A stretch of DNA of 9,981 nucleotides from Frankiaceae bacterium (lineage in GTDB: Bacteria; Actinomycetota; Actinomycetes; Mycobacteriales; SCTD01), in the NCBI GenBank assembly GCA_947479995.1, contig CANKBT010000095.1, positions 1 through 9,981 of the forward strand, read 5' to 3'. The position numbers were made by a program, and so were the translations under genes. The notes beneath the pieces are model-generated. The model searched no databases and was not told the origin of the DNA. It saw only the letters and a list, made by a program, of their open reading frames with translations. Below are positions 1 through 7,960 of this stretch, in pieces (positions within the stretch are counted from its first letter, which is position 1; every line of letters begins with the position of its first letter).

Positions 1-556
1 CGCCGCGGCGACTCGTGGTTGTAGAGGATGACGGCGCTGGCGTGCATGCCGCGGCCGCGCTGCACCCCGACGAGGTGGTGCGCGTACGCCTTGGCCGCGC
101 CGTACGGCGAGGTGGGGCGGATCGGCGTCGTCTCGTCCTGCGGGCTGACCTCGGCGTCGCCGAAGACCTCGCCGCTGCTCGCCTGCAGGAAGCGCGCCTG
201 CGGCGCGTGCGCCCGCACGGCCTCGAGCAGCCGCGCCGCGCCGAGCGCCGTGACGTCGGCGGTGAGCACCGGCCGCTCCCAGGAGAACGCGACGCTGCTG
301 ATGCCCGCGAGGTTGTAGACCTCGTCGGGCGCCGCGTCGCGCACGACCGCGTCGAGCGACGCCTGGTCGAGCAGGTCGCCGGTGTGCAGCACGACCTCGG
401 GGCTGCGCGCGCGCAGCTCGTCGACCAGCGGGTCGCCCTCGGCGACGAGCCCGTGCACCTCGACGCCCTCGGCGAGCAGCTGCTCGGCGAGGTAGCCGCC
501 GTCCTGGCCGGTGACGCCGGTGACGAGGGCGCGCGCGGTGCCCGAGGTCGGCCGGG

Positions 557-560
<4 letters not shown>
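1..560 (-). CDS. GDP-mannose 4,6-dehydratase-like SDR, partial (C-terminus beyond left edge)
   Basis: This is an extended short-chain dehydrogenase of the GDP-mannose 4,6-dehydratase (Gmd) type, likely acting on a GDP-sugar in the cytoplasm. Only the first 186 residues are inside the window. Visible motifs are the nucleotide-binding VTGVTGQDGGYLAEQLL (residues 13-29), EVYNLAGISSV (80-90), ASSGEVFG (127-134, with Ser129 and Glu131), the catalytic SPYGAAK (Tyr153, Lys157) and the Gmd-like NHESPR at the cut. The start is GTG at 560-558, overlapping the TGA of the upstream gmd as GTGA, which implies translational coupling. It aligns residue for residue with that gmd, so the two look like a tandem duplication. 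Unlike gmd it has GLVAEGD after the second strand, lacking the Arg that normally contacts the NADP 2'-phosphate. It may therefore prefer NAD or catalyse a different step, such as a GDP-4-keto-6-deoxyhexose epimerase or reductase. The family is secure; the exact reaction is not. Confidence 0.85.
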
Positions 561-1549
<989 letters not shown>

Positions 1550-1596
1550 GTCCCCGCACTTCTCGTCGTCCACTGCTGCCGCAGCTGTCGCGGCCG

Positions 1597-1602
1597 AGGC
1601 TA
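1597..1602 (-). promoter_or_regulatory. possible -10 element upstream of gmd
   Basis: In the 103-nt gap between dprE2 and gmd the minus strand reads GCTAGCCT, a TAnnnT-type -10 (TAGCCT) about 48 nt before the chosen gmd start. No convincing -35 hexamer is visible. A 10-bp palindrome CGGGCGCCCG lies just upstream at 1610-1619. The gap and this motif suggest gmd can have its own promoter, but read-through from dprE2 is equally possible. Confidence 0.3.
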
Positions 1603-1652
1603 GCGGGGCCGGGCGCCCGAGCGCGGGAGGCGGCGGGCAGCCGGTCGGGCGG

Positions 1653-2414
1653 TCACAGCGGGAGGCGGCGGAACAGCGGACGCGGCACGTGGCGCAGCCC
1701 GCTCATGAGCAGGCGCAGCGCGCCCGGCACCCAGATGACCGTCGCGCGGCCGTCGAGCGCCTTGACCGTCGCCGCCGCGACCGCCTCGGGCGTGGTGCTG
1801 AGCGGCGCGGGCTCCATGCCCTCGGTCATCTTGCTGGCGACGAAGCCGGGGCGGACGACGAGCACCTTCGCGCCGGTGCCGACGAGCGCGTCGGCCAGGC
1901 CGGTGGCGAAGCCGTCGAGCCCGGCCTTGCTCGAGCCGTAGACGAAGTTGGAGCGGCGCACCCGCTCGCCGGCGACCGACGAGAGCACGACGAGCGTGCC
2001 GTGGCCCTGCAGGCGCAGCTGGTTGGCGACGGCGGTGAGCACCGAGACGCCGCCGACGTAGTTGGTGCGCGCGACGGCGACGGCCGACGCCGGGTCGGTC
2101 TCGTCGACGGCCTGGTCGCCGAGCACGCCGAAGGCCGCCACCGTCACGTCGAGGTCGCCGGTGCGCGCCACGACGTCGGCGACGAGCGCGACGTGGGCGT
2201 CGGTGTCGTCGGCGTCGAACGCGAAGCGCAGCACCTCGCGCGCACCGGCGGCCCGCAGCGCGGTCTCCTGCGCGTCGAGCGCCTCGGGGCGCCGGGCGGC
2301 GAGCGCGACGGTGCGGGCGCCCTTGCCGACGAGCGCGACCGCGGTGGCCAGGCCGATGTCGGAGCTGCCGCCCAGGACGAGCACGGTCTGGACGTCGCCG
2401 ACGGCGTTGCGCAC
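1653..2414 (-). CDS. dprE2: Decaprenylphosphoryl-2-keto-beta-D-erythro-pentose reductase (DprE2)
   Basis: This is the second half of the DprE1/DprE2 epimerase. It reduces decaprenylphosphoryl-2-keto-erythro-pentofuranose to decaprenylphosphoryl-D-arabinofuranose with NAD(P)H, at the inner face of the membrane. The 253-residue classical SDR has a VLVLGGSSDIGLATAVAL Rossmann motif (11-28; GGSSDIG replaces the usual TGxxxGIG, as in DprE2 proteins). It also has an acidic DADD at 67-70, Asn118, and the catalytic triad Ser146 in VVLSSVAGE, Tyr159 and Lys163 in FVYGSSKAG. A hydrophobic, basic C-terminal tail (GALRLLMSGLRHVPRPLFRRLPL) could touch the membrane. The GTG start at 2414 is backed by AGGAG at 2419-2423 with a 4-nt spacer. 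It follows dprE1 by 40 nt on the same strand. SDRs are a broad family, but the dprE1 neighbour makes the assignment firm. Confidence 0.93.
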   Translation of the reverse strand: MRNAVGDVQTVLVLGGSSDIGLATAVALVGKGARTVALAARRPEALDAQETALRAAGAREVLRFAFDADDTDAHVALVADVVARTGDLDVTVAAFGVLGDQAVDETDPASAVAVARTNYVGGVSVLTAVANQLRLQGHGTLVVLSSVAGERVRRSNFVYGSSKAGLDGFATGLADALVGTGAKVLVVRPGFVASKMTEGMEPAPLSTTPEAVAAATVKALDGRATVIWVPGALRLLMSGLRHVPRPLFRRLPL

Positions 2415-2454
2415 GGGTCTCCTACGAGGGGTGGGTCGGGGCGGGGGTGGCGGG

Positions 2455-3828
2455 TCAGGCGAGGTCGACGCGGCGGGACAGGTCGCTCGTGAGCACGCGG
2501 TGCGGGTCGAGCCGCTCGCGCACCTCCCGCCAGCGGTCGAGCTCGGGGTACATCGCGCGCAGCAGCTCGGGGCGCAGCCGGCTGTCCTTGGCCAGGTAGA
2601 CCCGCCCGCCCGCGGCGACGACGACCTCGTCGAGGTCGTCGAGCAGCGCGCCGAGGCCCGGCAGGGCGGCCGGGATGTCGAGCGCGAGCGTCCAGCCCGG
2701 CTCGGGGAAGCTCAGCCAGCCGTTGCCGCCGCCGAAGCGCTTGAGCACGGCGAGGAACGACGGGCACTGGTGCGCGACGAGCTGCTCGACGATGCGGCGC
2801 AGCGCCGCCTCCTCGCCGAACGGCACGACGAACTGGTACTGCAGGAAGCCGGCGGTGCCGTAGACGGTGTTCCACTGGCCGACGCCGTCGAGCGGGTGGA
2901 AGAAGGCCGACAGCCCCTCGTGGTGGCCGGCGCGCAGCGTCGGGCTCTTGCGGAACCACAGCTCGTTGAAGGCGCGCACGGTCAGCCGGTTGAGCAGGCC
3001 CGGCGGCACCCACGCGGGCGCCGACAGCAGCGACCTCGGGGCGTACGCCAGCGGGTGCGCGGCCCTGCGGCCGCTGAGCTCGGACCGCGGCGTGTGGTCG
3101 CCGCGCATGAGCACCGACCGGCCGAGCGACGCGCCGCGGGCCAGCAGGTCGATCCAGGCGACGGAGTAGCGGAAGTCGTCGTCGTGCTCGGACATCCGGC
3201 GCATGACGTCGTCGAGGTCGTCGGCCCGCTCGGTGGTGCTCGTGATCGACGACGTCTCGACGGGCAGCAGCCGCAGCGTCGCGCGGGTGATGACGCCGGT
3301 GAGGCCCATGCCGCCGGCGGTCGCCCAGAAGACGTCGGGGTCGCCGTCGGGCGTCACCGTGCGCAGCGCGCCGTCCGGGGTGAGCAGGTCGAAGGACAGG
3401 ACGTTGTTGGCGAAGCTGCGGTCGAGGTGGTGGTTCTTGCCGTGGATGTCGCAGGCGATCGCGCCGCCGACCGTGACGTAGCGGGTGCCGGGGGTGACGA
3501 CCGGCCACAGGCCGAACGGCACGAGGCTGCGCATGAGCTGGTCGAGGCTCGCGCCGGCGTCGACGGTGACGGTCGCGCCGTCGACGTCGAGCGCGTGCAC
3601 GCCGGCCATCGCGGTCATGTCGAGCACGCGGCCGCCGGCGTTCTGCGCGGCGTCGCCGTAGCTGCGCCCCAGGCCGCGGGGCAGCACGCCGCGGCGGCCG
3701 GGGTCGGTGAGCACGGCGCGCACGTCGTCGACGCCGCGCGGGCGCACGAGCTCGGCCGGCGTCGGGCGCGTGCGCCCCCAGCCAGCGAGCGCGGCGCGCG
3801 AGGTCTGCAGCCCGGTCACGGCCGTCAC
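2455..3828 (-). CDS. dprE1: Decaprenylphosphoryl-beta-D-ribose 2'-oxidase (DprE1)
   Basis: This FAD-dependent oxidase of the VAO/PCMH fold oxidises the 2'-OH of decaprenylphosphoryl-D-ribose, the first half of epimerisation to decaprenylphosphoryl-arabinose (DPA). At 457 residues it matches the roughly 461 of the M. tuberculosis enzyme. Seen in order are GWGRT (16-20), the FAD-binding GLGRSYGDAAQNAGG (52-66), TPGTRYVTVGGAIACDIHGK (112-131), with His129 matching mycobacterial His132, GGMGLTG (172-178), AFNELWFRKS (286-295), FLQYQF (328-333), PGWTLALDIP (377-386) and YLAKDSR (Lys414, matching the active-site Lys418). Ala382 stands where M. tuberculosis has Cys387, the covalent target of benzothiazinones. 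The GTG at 3828-3826 overlaps the TGA of ubiA (GTGA), so translation is probably coupled. An in-frame GTG three codons later could also serve. It acts with DprE2 directly downstream. Confidence 0.96.
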   Translation of the reverse strand: MTAVTGLQTSRAALAGWGRTRPTPAELVRPRGVDDVRAVLTDPGRRGVLPRGLGRSYGDAAQNAGGRVLDMTAMAGVHALDVDGATVTVDAGASLDQLMRSLVPFGLWPVVTPGTRYVTVGGAIACDIHGKNHHLDRSFANNVLSFDLLTPDGALRTVTPDGDPDVFWATAGGMGLTGVITRATLRLLPVETSSITSTTERADDLDDVMRRMSEHDDDFRYSVAWIDLLARGASLGRSVLMRGDHTPRSELSGRRAAHPLAYAPRSLLSAPAWVPPGLLNRLTVRAFNELWFRKSPTLRAGHHEGLSAFFHPLDGVGQWNTVYGTAGFLQYQFVVPFGEEAALRRIVEQLVAHQCPSFLAVLKRFGGGNGWLSFPEPGWTLALDIPAALPGLGALLDDLDEVVVAAGGRVYLAKDSRLRPELLRAMYPELDRWREVRERLDPHRVLTSDLSRRVDLA

Positions 3829-4754
3829 CCGGCGTAGACCCCGAGCGCGAACAGCACGGCCCACACCAGGCCGAACAGCTGCAGCTGCCGGTCGCCGAGC
3901 ACGACCTCCTCGGGCTCGCCGCCCTCGCCGCCCTCGACCCGGTAGGCGTAGCGCAGCACCGCGACGACGAACGGCGCGACGCTGAGCTCGTAGAAGATCG
4001 GGTGCGGCTGGCCCTGCGACAGGGAGAAGGCCCAGAGGCTGTAGCCGACCATCGTCACGGCCGACGCGATCGACCAGACGTAGCGCAGGTAGGCGTCGGA
4101 GTAGAGCGCGAGCGAGGCGCGGGTCGAGGCGCGCTCCTCCCCCATCTCCATGAACTCGCCGTGGCGCTTGCCGGCCACCATGAACAGCGAGCCGAACGCC
4201 GCGACGAGCAGGAACAGCGACGACAGCGGCACGTCGACGGCGACGCCGCCGGCGATGGCCCGCAGCAGGAAGCCCGACGCCACGAGCACGAGGTCGACGA
4301 CCGCGACGTGCTTGAGCCACAGCGAGTACGACGTGGTCGTCACGACGTAGGTGGCGAGCACGACGAGCAGCTCCCACCGCACGACGGCGCTCAGGGCGGC
4401 GCCGCCGAGCAGCAGGGCGGCGCCGACGACGACCGCGAGGCGCACCGGCACCACGCCCGCCGCGACCGGGCGGTGGCGCTTGACCGGGTGCACGCGGTCG
4501 CCCGCGACGTCGCGCACGTCGTTGAGGTAGTAGACGCCGCTGGCGGTGAGGCAGAACGACAGCACCGCGACGGCGAGGTCGCCCCAGACCGCGGGGTCGT
4601 CGAGCACGCCGGCCGCGGCCGGCGCGGCGAGCAGCAGGACGTTCTTCGTCCACTGCCGCGGCCGGGCCTCGCGCACGAGCCCGCCGACCAGCCCGGAGGG
4701 GCGCCCGCCCGCGCGCTCGGCGGCCGTGCGGGGCTCGCGGGTGGGGGCGCTCAT
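3825..4754 (-). CDS. ubiA: Decaprenyl-phosphate phosphoribosyltransferase (UbiA family)
   Basis: This integral membrane prenyltransferase-fold enzyme transfers phosphoribose from PRPP to decaprenyl phosphate, giving decaprenylphosphoryl-5-phosphoribose, the committed step towards DPA (the role of Rv3806c in M. tuberculosis). The 309 residues include RPRQWTKN (31-38), the Mg/diphosphate-binding NDxxDxxxD motif (Asn78, Asp79, Asp82, Asp86) followed by RVHPVKRHRP (87-96), a long series of hydrophobic helices, and SLWLKHVAVVDLVLVASGF with LRAIAGG in the second half. The motif layout is that of the phosphoribosyltransferase branch rather than quinone or heme prenyltransferases, and dprE1 directly downstream agrees. 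The ATG at 4754 has only a weak purine-rich stretch (GAGACGAG) upstream. It heads the arabinan gene set, about 105 nt after the lipoprotein gene. The phosphatase acting between UbiA and DprE1 is not in this window. Confidence 0.94.
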   Translation of the reverse strand: MSAPTREPRTAAERAGGRPSGLVGGLVREARPRQWTKNVLLLAAPAAAGVLDDPAVWGDLAVAVLSFCLTASGVYYLNDVRDVAGDRVHPVKRHRPVAAGVVPVRLAVVVGAALLLGGAALSAVVRWELLVVLATYVVTTTSYSLWLKHVAVVDLVLVASGFLLRAIAGGVAVDVPLSSLFLLVAAFGSLFMVAGKRHGEFMEMGEERASTRASLALYSDAYLRYVWSIASAVTMVGYSLWAFSLSQGQPHPIFYELSVAPFVVAVLRYAYRVEGGEGGEPEEVVLGDRQLQLFGLVWAVLFALGVYAG

Positions 4755-4772
4755 GGCTCGTCTCGCTCGGGT

Positions 4773-4791
4773 GCGGGGCCCCGCCAGCGTA
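4773..4791 (-). promoter_or_regulatory. possible ubiA promoter -10 and 12-bp palindrome
   Basis: On the minus strand TACGCT (4791-4786) fits an actinobacterial TAnnnT -10 box and would give a transcript starting near 4779, about 25 nt before the ubiA ATG. No good -35 is visible. The presumed start falls inside the perfect palindrome GCGGGGCCCCGC (4773-4784). Chance is a real alternative in such GC-rich sequence. Confidence 0.3.
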
Positions 4792-4819
4792 GGGGACGGG
4801 GGCGCTCCAGACCGGGTGC

Positions 4820-4845
4820 CCCGCCGGGCCCCAGGGCCCGGCGCG
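4820..4845 (-). terminator. GC-rich hairpin after the lipoprotein gene
   Basis: CGCCGGGCCC (4822-4831) and GGGCCCGGCG (4834-4843) are exact reverse complements with a 2-nt loop, so the innermost pairs would open in practice. The stem begins about 17 nt past the lipoprotein stop on the minus strand and lies upstream of the putative ubiA promoter. No U-tract follows, so it would be a non-canonical terminator, as is common in high-GC Actinobacteria, or merely a processing or pausing structure. Confidence 0.4.
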
Positions 4846-4859
4846 GGACCCCGCGGCCG

Positions 4860-5546
4860 TCAGTGGTCGGCGTCGACCTCGAGCACGAAGGCCGGGTCGG
4901 TCCAGCGGTCCGTGCGCTGCAGCGACTGCGCTTGCACGACCCAGCGGCTCGTCACGGCGACGTCGGGCTCGCCCTCGGCGCCCGGCTCGCTGTGCGCCAG
5001 GGCGGTGACGACGAGGTGGCCGTCGCGCACCTGCGCGTCGTGCACGGTGGCGCGCTCCTCGGCGGGCAGCGCGTCGCCGACGAGCACCGGGCCGGCGGCG
5101 TCGCCGCGGTAGACGAGCACGGAGGTCGGCTCGGGCGCGCCGCCGCAGGCGAGCACGACCGCGGCCTCGTCGACGCCGTCGCCGTCGAGGTCGCCGAAGA
5201 CCGGGCCCCCCTCACGGGGGACGGCGCCGGGGCACGCGGCCGGGCCGCCGCCCGACCAGTCGACGGTCGCGAGCGCGCCGACGGGGGCGGCGGGCACGGG
5301 CGGTGCGGTGACCGCCTCGGGGAGCGGCAGGAAGGTCGTGCCCGGGGTCGGCACGGCCGGCTCGGCGCCCGGCAGCACCGGCTCCTCGACGGGCACGGCG
5401 CCCGGCAGCTCGGCGGCCGGCACGGGCGTCGACAGCGCGGCCTCGCGGGGCTCCGGCGAGGAGCCGCAGGCGGTGAGCAGGAGCGCGGGGGCGAGGGCTG
5501 CGGCCAGGGCGACGGCGCGCACCGAGGGGGTGCAGGCGGGGGACAT
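4860..5546 (-). CDS. Proline-rich lipoprotein with a DxDxDG repeat-like motif, function unknown
   Basis: This is a predicted exported lipoprotein of 228 residues. The N-terminus has a hydrophobic signal segment (10-26) ending in the lipobox LLTAC, so Cys27 would be lipidated and the protein tethered to the outer face of the membrane. Residues 31-88 are a Pro/Ala/Glu-rich linker without aromatic core residues. The folded part (about 90-228) contains FGDLDGDGVDEAAVVL (117-132), which resembles the Ca-binding loop of FG-GAP/VCBS or EF-hand-like repeats. Cys105 and Cys134 flank it and could form a disulfide. I chose ATG at 5546 because GAGG lies 4 nt upstream with a small spacer and because it puts the signal peptide at the right distance. 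An upstream start at 5573 would add nine residues. It is divergent from the LGFP-repeat gene and upstream of ubiA on the same strand. I do not recognise a specific family. Confidence 0.8.
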   Translation of the reverse strand: MSPACTPSVRAVALAAALAPALLLTACGSSPEPREAALSTPVPAAELPGAVPVEEPVLPGAEPAVPTPGTTFLPLPEAVTAPPVPAAPVGALATVDWSGGGPAACPGAVPREGGPVFGDLDGDGVDEAAVVLACGGAPEPTSVLVYRGDAAGPVLVGDALPAEERATVHDAQVRDGHLVVTALAHSEPGAEGEPDVAVTSRWVVQAQSLQRTDRWTDPAFVLEVDADH

Positions 5547-5578
5547 CGGTCCTCTTCTCGTGACACAGGGCAAGGTGG

Positions 5579-5607
5579 ACTCTAGTCTCAGACGTCCCAG
5601 CAGTCAC
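5579..5607 (-). promoter_or_regulatory. candidate housekeeping-type promoter for the lipoprotein gene
   Basis: On the minus strand GTGACT (5607-5602) and TAGAGT (5584-5579) are separated by exactly 17 nt, matching TTGACA/TAnnnT spacing (four of six -35 bases match). Transcription would start near 5572, giving a leader of about 26 nt before the ATG at 5546, with the GAGG ribosome site inside it. Confidence 0.45.
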
Positions 5608-5668
5608 AGCAGACACACCGCGACACGCAGCTGGGGACTGCCTGGACGGCGACTGGACGCCCTTCCGG

Positions 5669-5703
5669 GCTAAGGGTCGGCGCCCGACCGGCCGACCCTT
5701 AGC
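5669..5703. promoter_or_regulatory. perfect 13-bp inverted repeat in the divergent intergenic region
   Basis: GCTAAGGGTCGGC (5669-5681) and GCCGACCCTTAGC (5691-5703) are exact reverse complements around a 9-nt centre. The element lies between divergent genes, 57 nt before the start of the LGFP-repeat gene and about 120 nt before that of the lipoprotein gene. It is therefore not placed as a terminator and is better read as an operator or a 5'-leader hairpin. The same bases also loosely fit a FliA/sigma-28 layout (TAAG, about 16 nt, then GCCGA), which is a weak alternative. AT content in the arms (CTAAG) is unusual for this window. Confidence 0.5.
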
Positions 5704-5760
5704 GAGAACCCGACCTCGACGCCCCGCACCCCGCGGGACGGCAGACCACCGGAGCACCGA

Positions 5761-7929
5761 ATGCCTCGCGCTCGTCGCGGCCGCGCGACCACCGTCGCCG
5801 CCGCCGCCGCCCTGCCCGCCCTCGCCGTCCTGCAGGTCGCCCACGCGGCGCTGCCGGCACGGACCTTCGGCCCGGGCATCGAGGCCCTCGCCGCGTACGA
5901 CGGCCAGGACACCTGCAGCCCGACGGCCAAGGCCGGCGCCACCGCGCTGCGCTCGCTGCTGGTCTCGAGCTACGCCGGCACCGGCGACCTCGGCATCGTC
6001 CGCGACTGCGCCACCGGCGGCACGAGCGAGCACAAGGAGGGGCGCGCCTTCGACTGGAAGGTCAACGCCTTCAACGCCTCGCAGGACGCCGCCGCGAAGA
6101 ACTTCTTCGCCGCCGCCCTCGCCACCGACCAGTACGGCAACAAGTACGCGATCGCCCGCCGCCTGGGGATCATGTACATGATCTACAACAAGAGCATCTG
6201 GTCGGCGTACAACGCCGACGCCGGCTGGCGCCCGTACACCGGCGCCAACCCGCACACCGACCACGTGCACATCAGCCTCAGCCGCGTCGGCGGCGACAAG
6301 GGCACGTCGTACTGGACCGGCACGCCGGCCCGCACCTACACGGCGACGTCCAAGGCCGTCCTCGACAAGTGGGAGTCGCTCGGCGGCGCCGAGGGCGTGC
6401 TCGGCGCGCCGGTGCAGGGCGAGTACGCCGTGGCCGGCGGCCGCGCCCAGGACTTCAAGGGCGGCACGATCTACTACAGCACCGCGCAGGGCGCGACCGC
6501 CGTGTACGGCGCCATCGGCGTCCGCTACACGAGCCTCGGCGGCACGACGAGCGTGCTCGGCATGCCCGTCGGCGACGAGGTCGACGTCCCCGGCGTCCCC
6601 GGCGCGCGGATGAACCGCTTCACCAACGGCCGCATCTACTGGTCGCCCAAGACCGGCGTCGGCTCGGTGCAGGGCGCCATCGCCACCCGGCACGCCGAGC
6701 TCGGCGGCCCGGCCGGTGCGCTCGGCCTGCCCGTCGACGACGAGAAGGCGGCCGGCAAGGGCCGGGTCTCGACGTTCTCCGGCGGCCGCATCGTGTGGGG
6801 CGCGAACAGCGGCGCCCACGCGGTCGTCGGCGCCATCGGCGTCGGCTGGGACCGCGTCGGCGGCGCGGCCGGCCCGCTCGGCCTGCCCACCTCCAGCGAG
6901 CAGCCGGCCGCCGGCGGCGCCCGCACCAACTCCTTCGAGAACGGCGACGTCTACTGGTCGGCCAAGACCGGCGTGGCGGCCGTGCAGGGCGCCATCGCCG
7001 GCCGCTACGAGGCGCTCGGCGGCCCCGCCGGTGCGCTCGGCCTCCCGCTCGAGGACGAGAAGGCGGCCGGCAAGGGCCGCGTCTCGCGCTTCCAGGGCGG
7101 CCGCCTCGTGTGGGGCCCGACCACCGAGACGCACCTGGTCGCCGGCGCGGTGGGCGTCGGCTGGGACCAGCTGGGCGGCGCGGCCGGCCCGCTCGGCCTG
7201 CCGAGCACCGACGAGGTCGCGGCCCCCGGCGGCGGGCGCATGAACGCCTTCCAGGGCGGCGGCGTCTACTGGTCGGCCCAGACCGGCGTCAACGGCATCT
7301 ACGGCGCCATCGCCGCCAAGTACGCCGAGCTCGGCGGCGCCGCGGCCCTCGGCATCCCGGTCGCCAACGAGGTCGCCGTCAAGGGCGGCCGCATGTCGCA
7401 GCTCAAGCTCGGCCGCATCTACTACGGCGGCACCACCGGCGCGCACCTCGTCGCGGGCGCCATCGGCGTCGGCTACGACCGCGCCGGCGGCCCGAACGGC
7501 GTCCTCGGCCTGCCCACCAGCGACGAGGTCGCGGCGGGCAGGACCGGCCGGGCGTCGTCGTTCCAGGGCGGCCGCGTGCTCTGGTCGCCGGCCACCGGCG
7601 TGCACGCCGTGACCGGCCCGGCGCTCGCCCACTACGACGCCAACGGCGGCGCGAACGGCTTCCTCGGCTTCCCGACCAGCGGCCTGACCCGCCTCGACGC
7701 CACCGCGTCCTACCAGGACTTCCAGGGCGGCCGGGTCTACGTCGTCGGCGGGCGGGCGCAGTCCGTGCGCGGCGCGATCCTCGCGACGTACCTGCACCTC
7801 GGCGGCTCCTACGGCAGCCTCGGGCTGCCGACCTCCGACGAGTACGACGTGCCGGGCGGCCGCCGCTCGGACTTCACCGGCGGCTCGCTGGTCTTCGACT
7901 CCCGCACGGGGGCGATCACGCGGCTCTGA
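5761..7929 (+). CDS. Secreted M15/VanY-like zinc peptidase domain protein with ten LGFP repeats
   Basis: This is a predicted secreted cell-wall hydrolase of 722 residues. A signal peptide (basic residues 3-8, hydrophobic 11-27) should be cut after AHA at residue 29. Residues 36-176 form a compact domain with SEHKEGRAFDWKVNAFN (89-105) and HTDHVHIS (165-172). His91, Asp98 and His168/His170 match the SxHxxGxAxD and HxH zinc ligands of M15/VanY-like peptidases and related peptidoglycan-binding domains of actinobacteria. Cys52 and Cys83 may be disulfide-linked. After a short linker, residues 203-722 consist entirely of ten LGFP repeats. The ATG is preceded by GGAG with a 6-nt spacer. It is divergent from the lipoprotein gene and followed 31 nt later by a gtrA-like gene. 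The likely substrate is peptidoglycan peptide, but the acidic catalytic residue was not placed, so catalysis is inferred. Confidence 0.88.
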   Translation: MPRARRGRATTVAAAAALPALAVLQVAHAALPARTFGPGIEALAAYDGQDTCSPTAKAGATALRSLLVSSYAGTGDLGIVRDCATGGTSEHKEGRAFDWKVNAFNASQDAAAKNFFAAALATDQYGNKYAIARRLGIMYMIYNKSIWSAYNADAGWRPYTGANPHTDHVHISLSRVGGDKGTSYWTGTPARTYTATSKAVLDKWESLGGAEGVLGAPVQGEYAVAGGRAQDFKGGTIYYSTAQGATAVYGAIGVRYTSLGGTTSVLGMPVGDEVDVPGVPGARMNRFTNGRIYWSPKTGVGSVQGAIATRHAELGGPAGALGLPVDDEKAAGKGRVSTFSGGRIVWGANSGAHAVVGAIGVGWDRVGGAAGPLGLPTSSEQPAAGGARTNSFENGDVYWSAKTGVAAVQGAIAGRYEALGGPAGALGLPLEDEKAAGKGRVSRFQGGRLVWGPTTETHLVAGAVGVGWDQLGGAAGPLGLPSTDEVAAPGGGRMNAFQGGGVYWSAQTGVNGIYGAIAAKYAELGGAAALGIPVANEVAVKGGRMSQLKLGRIYYGGTTGAHLVAGAIGVGYDRAGGPNGVLGLPTSDEVAAGRTGRASSFQGGRVLWSPATGVHAVTGPALAHYDANGGANGFLGFPTSGLTRLDATASYQDFQGGRVYVVGGRAQSVRGAILATYLHLGGSYGSLGLPTSDEYDVPGGRRSDFTGGSLVFDSRTGAITRL
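6367..7926 (+). repeat. ten tandem LGFP repeats (protein level)
   Basis: Ten units of 47-55 residues, each with a GG...LG(L/M/F)P core, then a basic-aromatic strand (GGRIYW-like) and a GAIG turn, fill residues 203-722. Units begin at residues 203, 255, 310, 362, 415, 467, 520, 571, 624 and 676. Units 3/5 and 4/6 are most alike, giving a two-unit period of 105 residues (315 nt). Identical DNA stretches occur at about 6739 and 7054 (GACGAGAAGGCGGCCGGCAA). Unit 9 has the exact LGF-P form. The repeat (known from corynebacterial PS1/mycolyltransferase and mycobacterial proteins) has been proposed to hold proteins in the cell wall. Confidence 0.9.
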
Positions 7930-7948
7930 GCCGGCCCTCCCCCGCGCC

Positions 7949-7954
7949 TACCGT
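7949..7954 (+). promoter_or_regulatory. -10 element placed for a leaderless gtrA-like transcript
   Basis: TACCGT ends 6 nt before the GTG at 7961. A transcription start 7 nt past a TAnnnT box would fall on the GTG itself, the usual layout of leaderless actinobacterial genes. No Shine-Dalgarno sequence precedes this GTG, which agrees. A -35 box is not clear. Confidence 0.45.
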
Positions 7955-7960
7955 CGTCCC

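Noticed and set aside
2062..5585. Long plus-strand open frames opposite dprE1, ubiA and the lipoprotein gene
   Set aside because: The minus-strand frames carry intact, motif-complete proteins. The plus-strand translations are rich in Arg, Ala, Gly and Val without recognisable motifs.
5212..7797. Very long minus-strand open frame (861 codons) opposite the LGFP-repeat gene
   Set aside because: Its translation is Arg/Ala/Gly/Val-rich low-complexity sequence with no domain, and its periodicity mirrors the LGFP repeats. It is an antisense shadow caused by high GC.
6367..7926. Repeat array considered as CRISPR or DNA satellite
   Set aside because: Repeats are in-frame protein LGFP units of varying length with diverged DNA. 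There are no short identical repeats with unique spacers.
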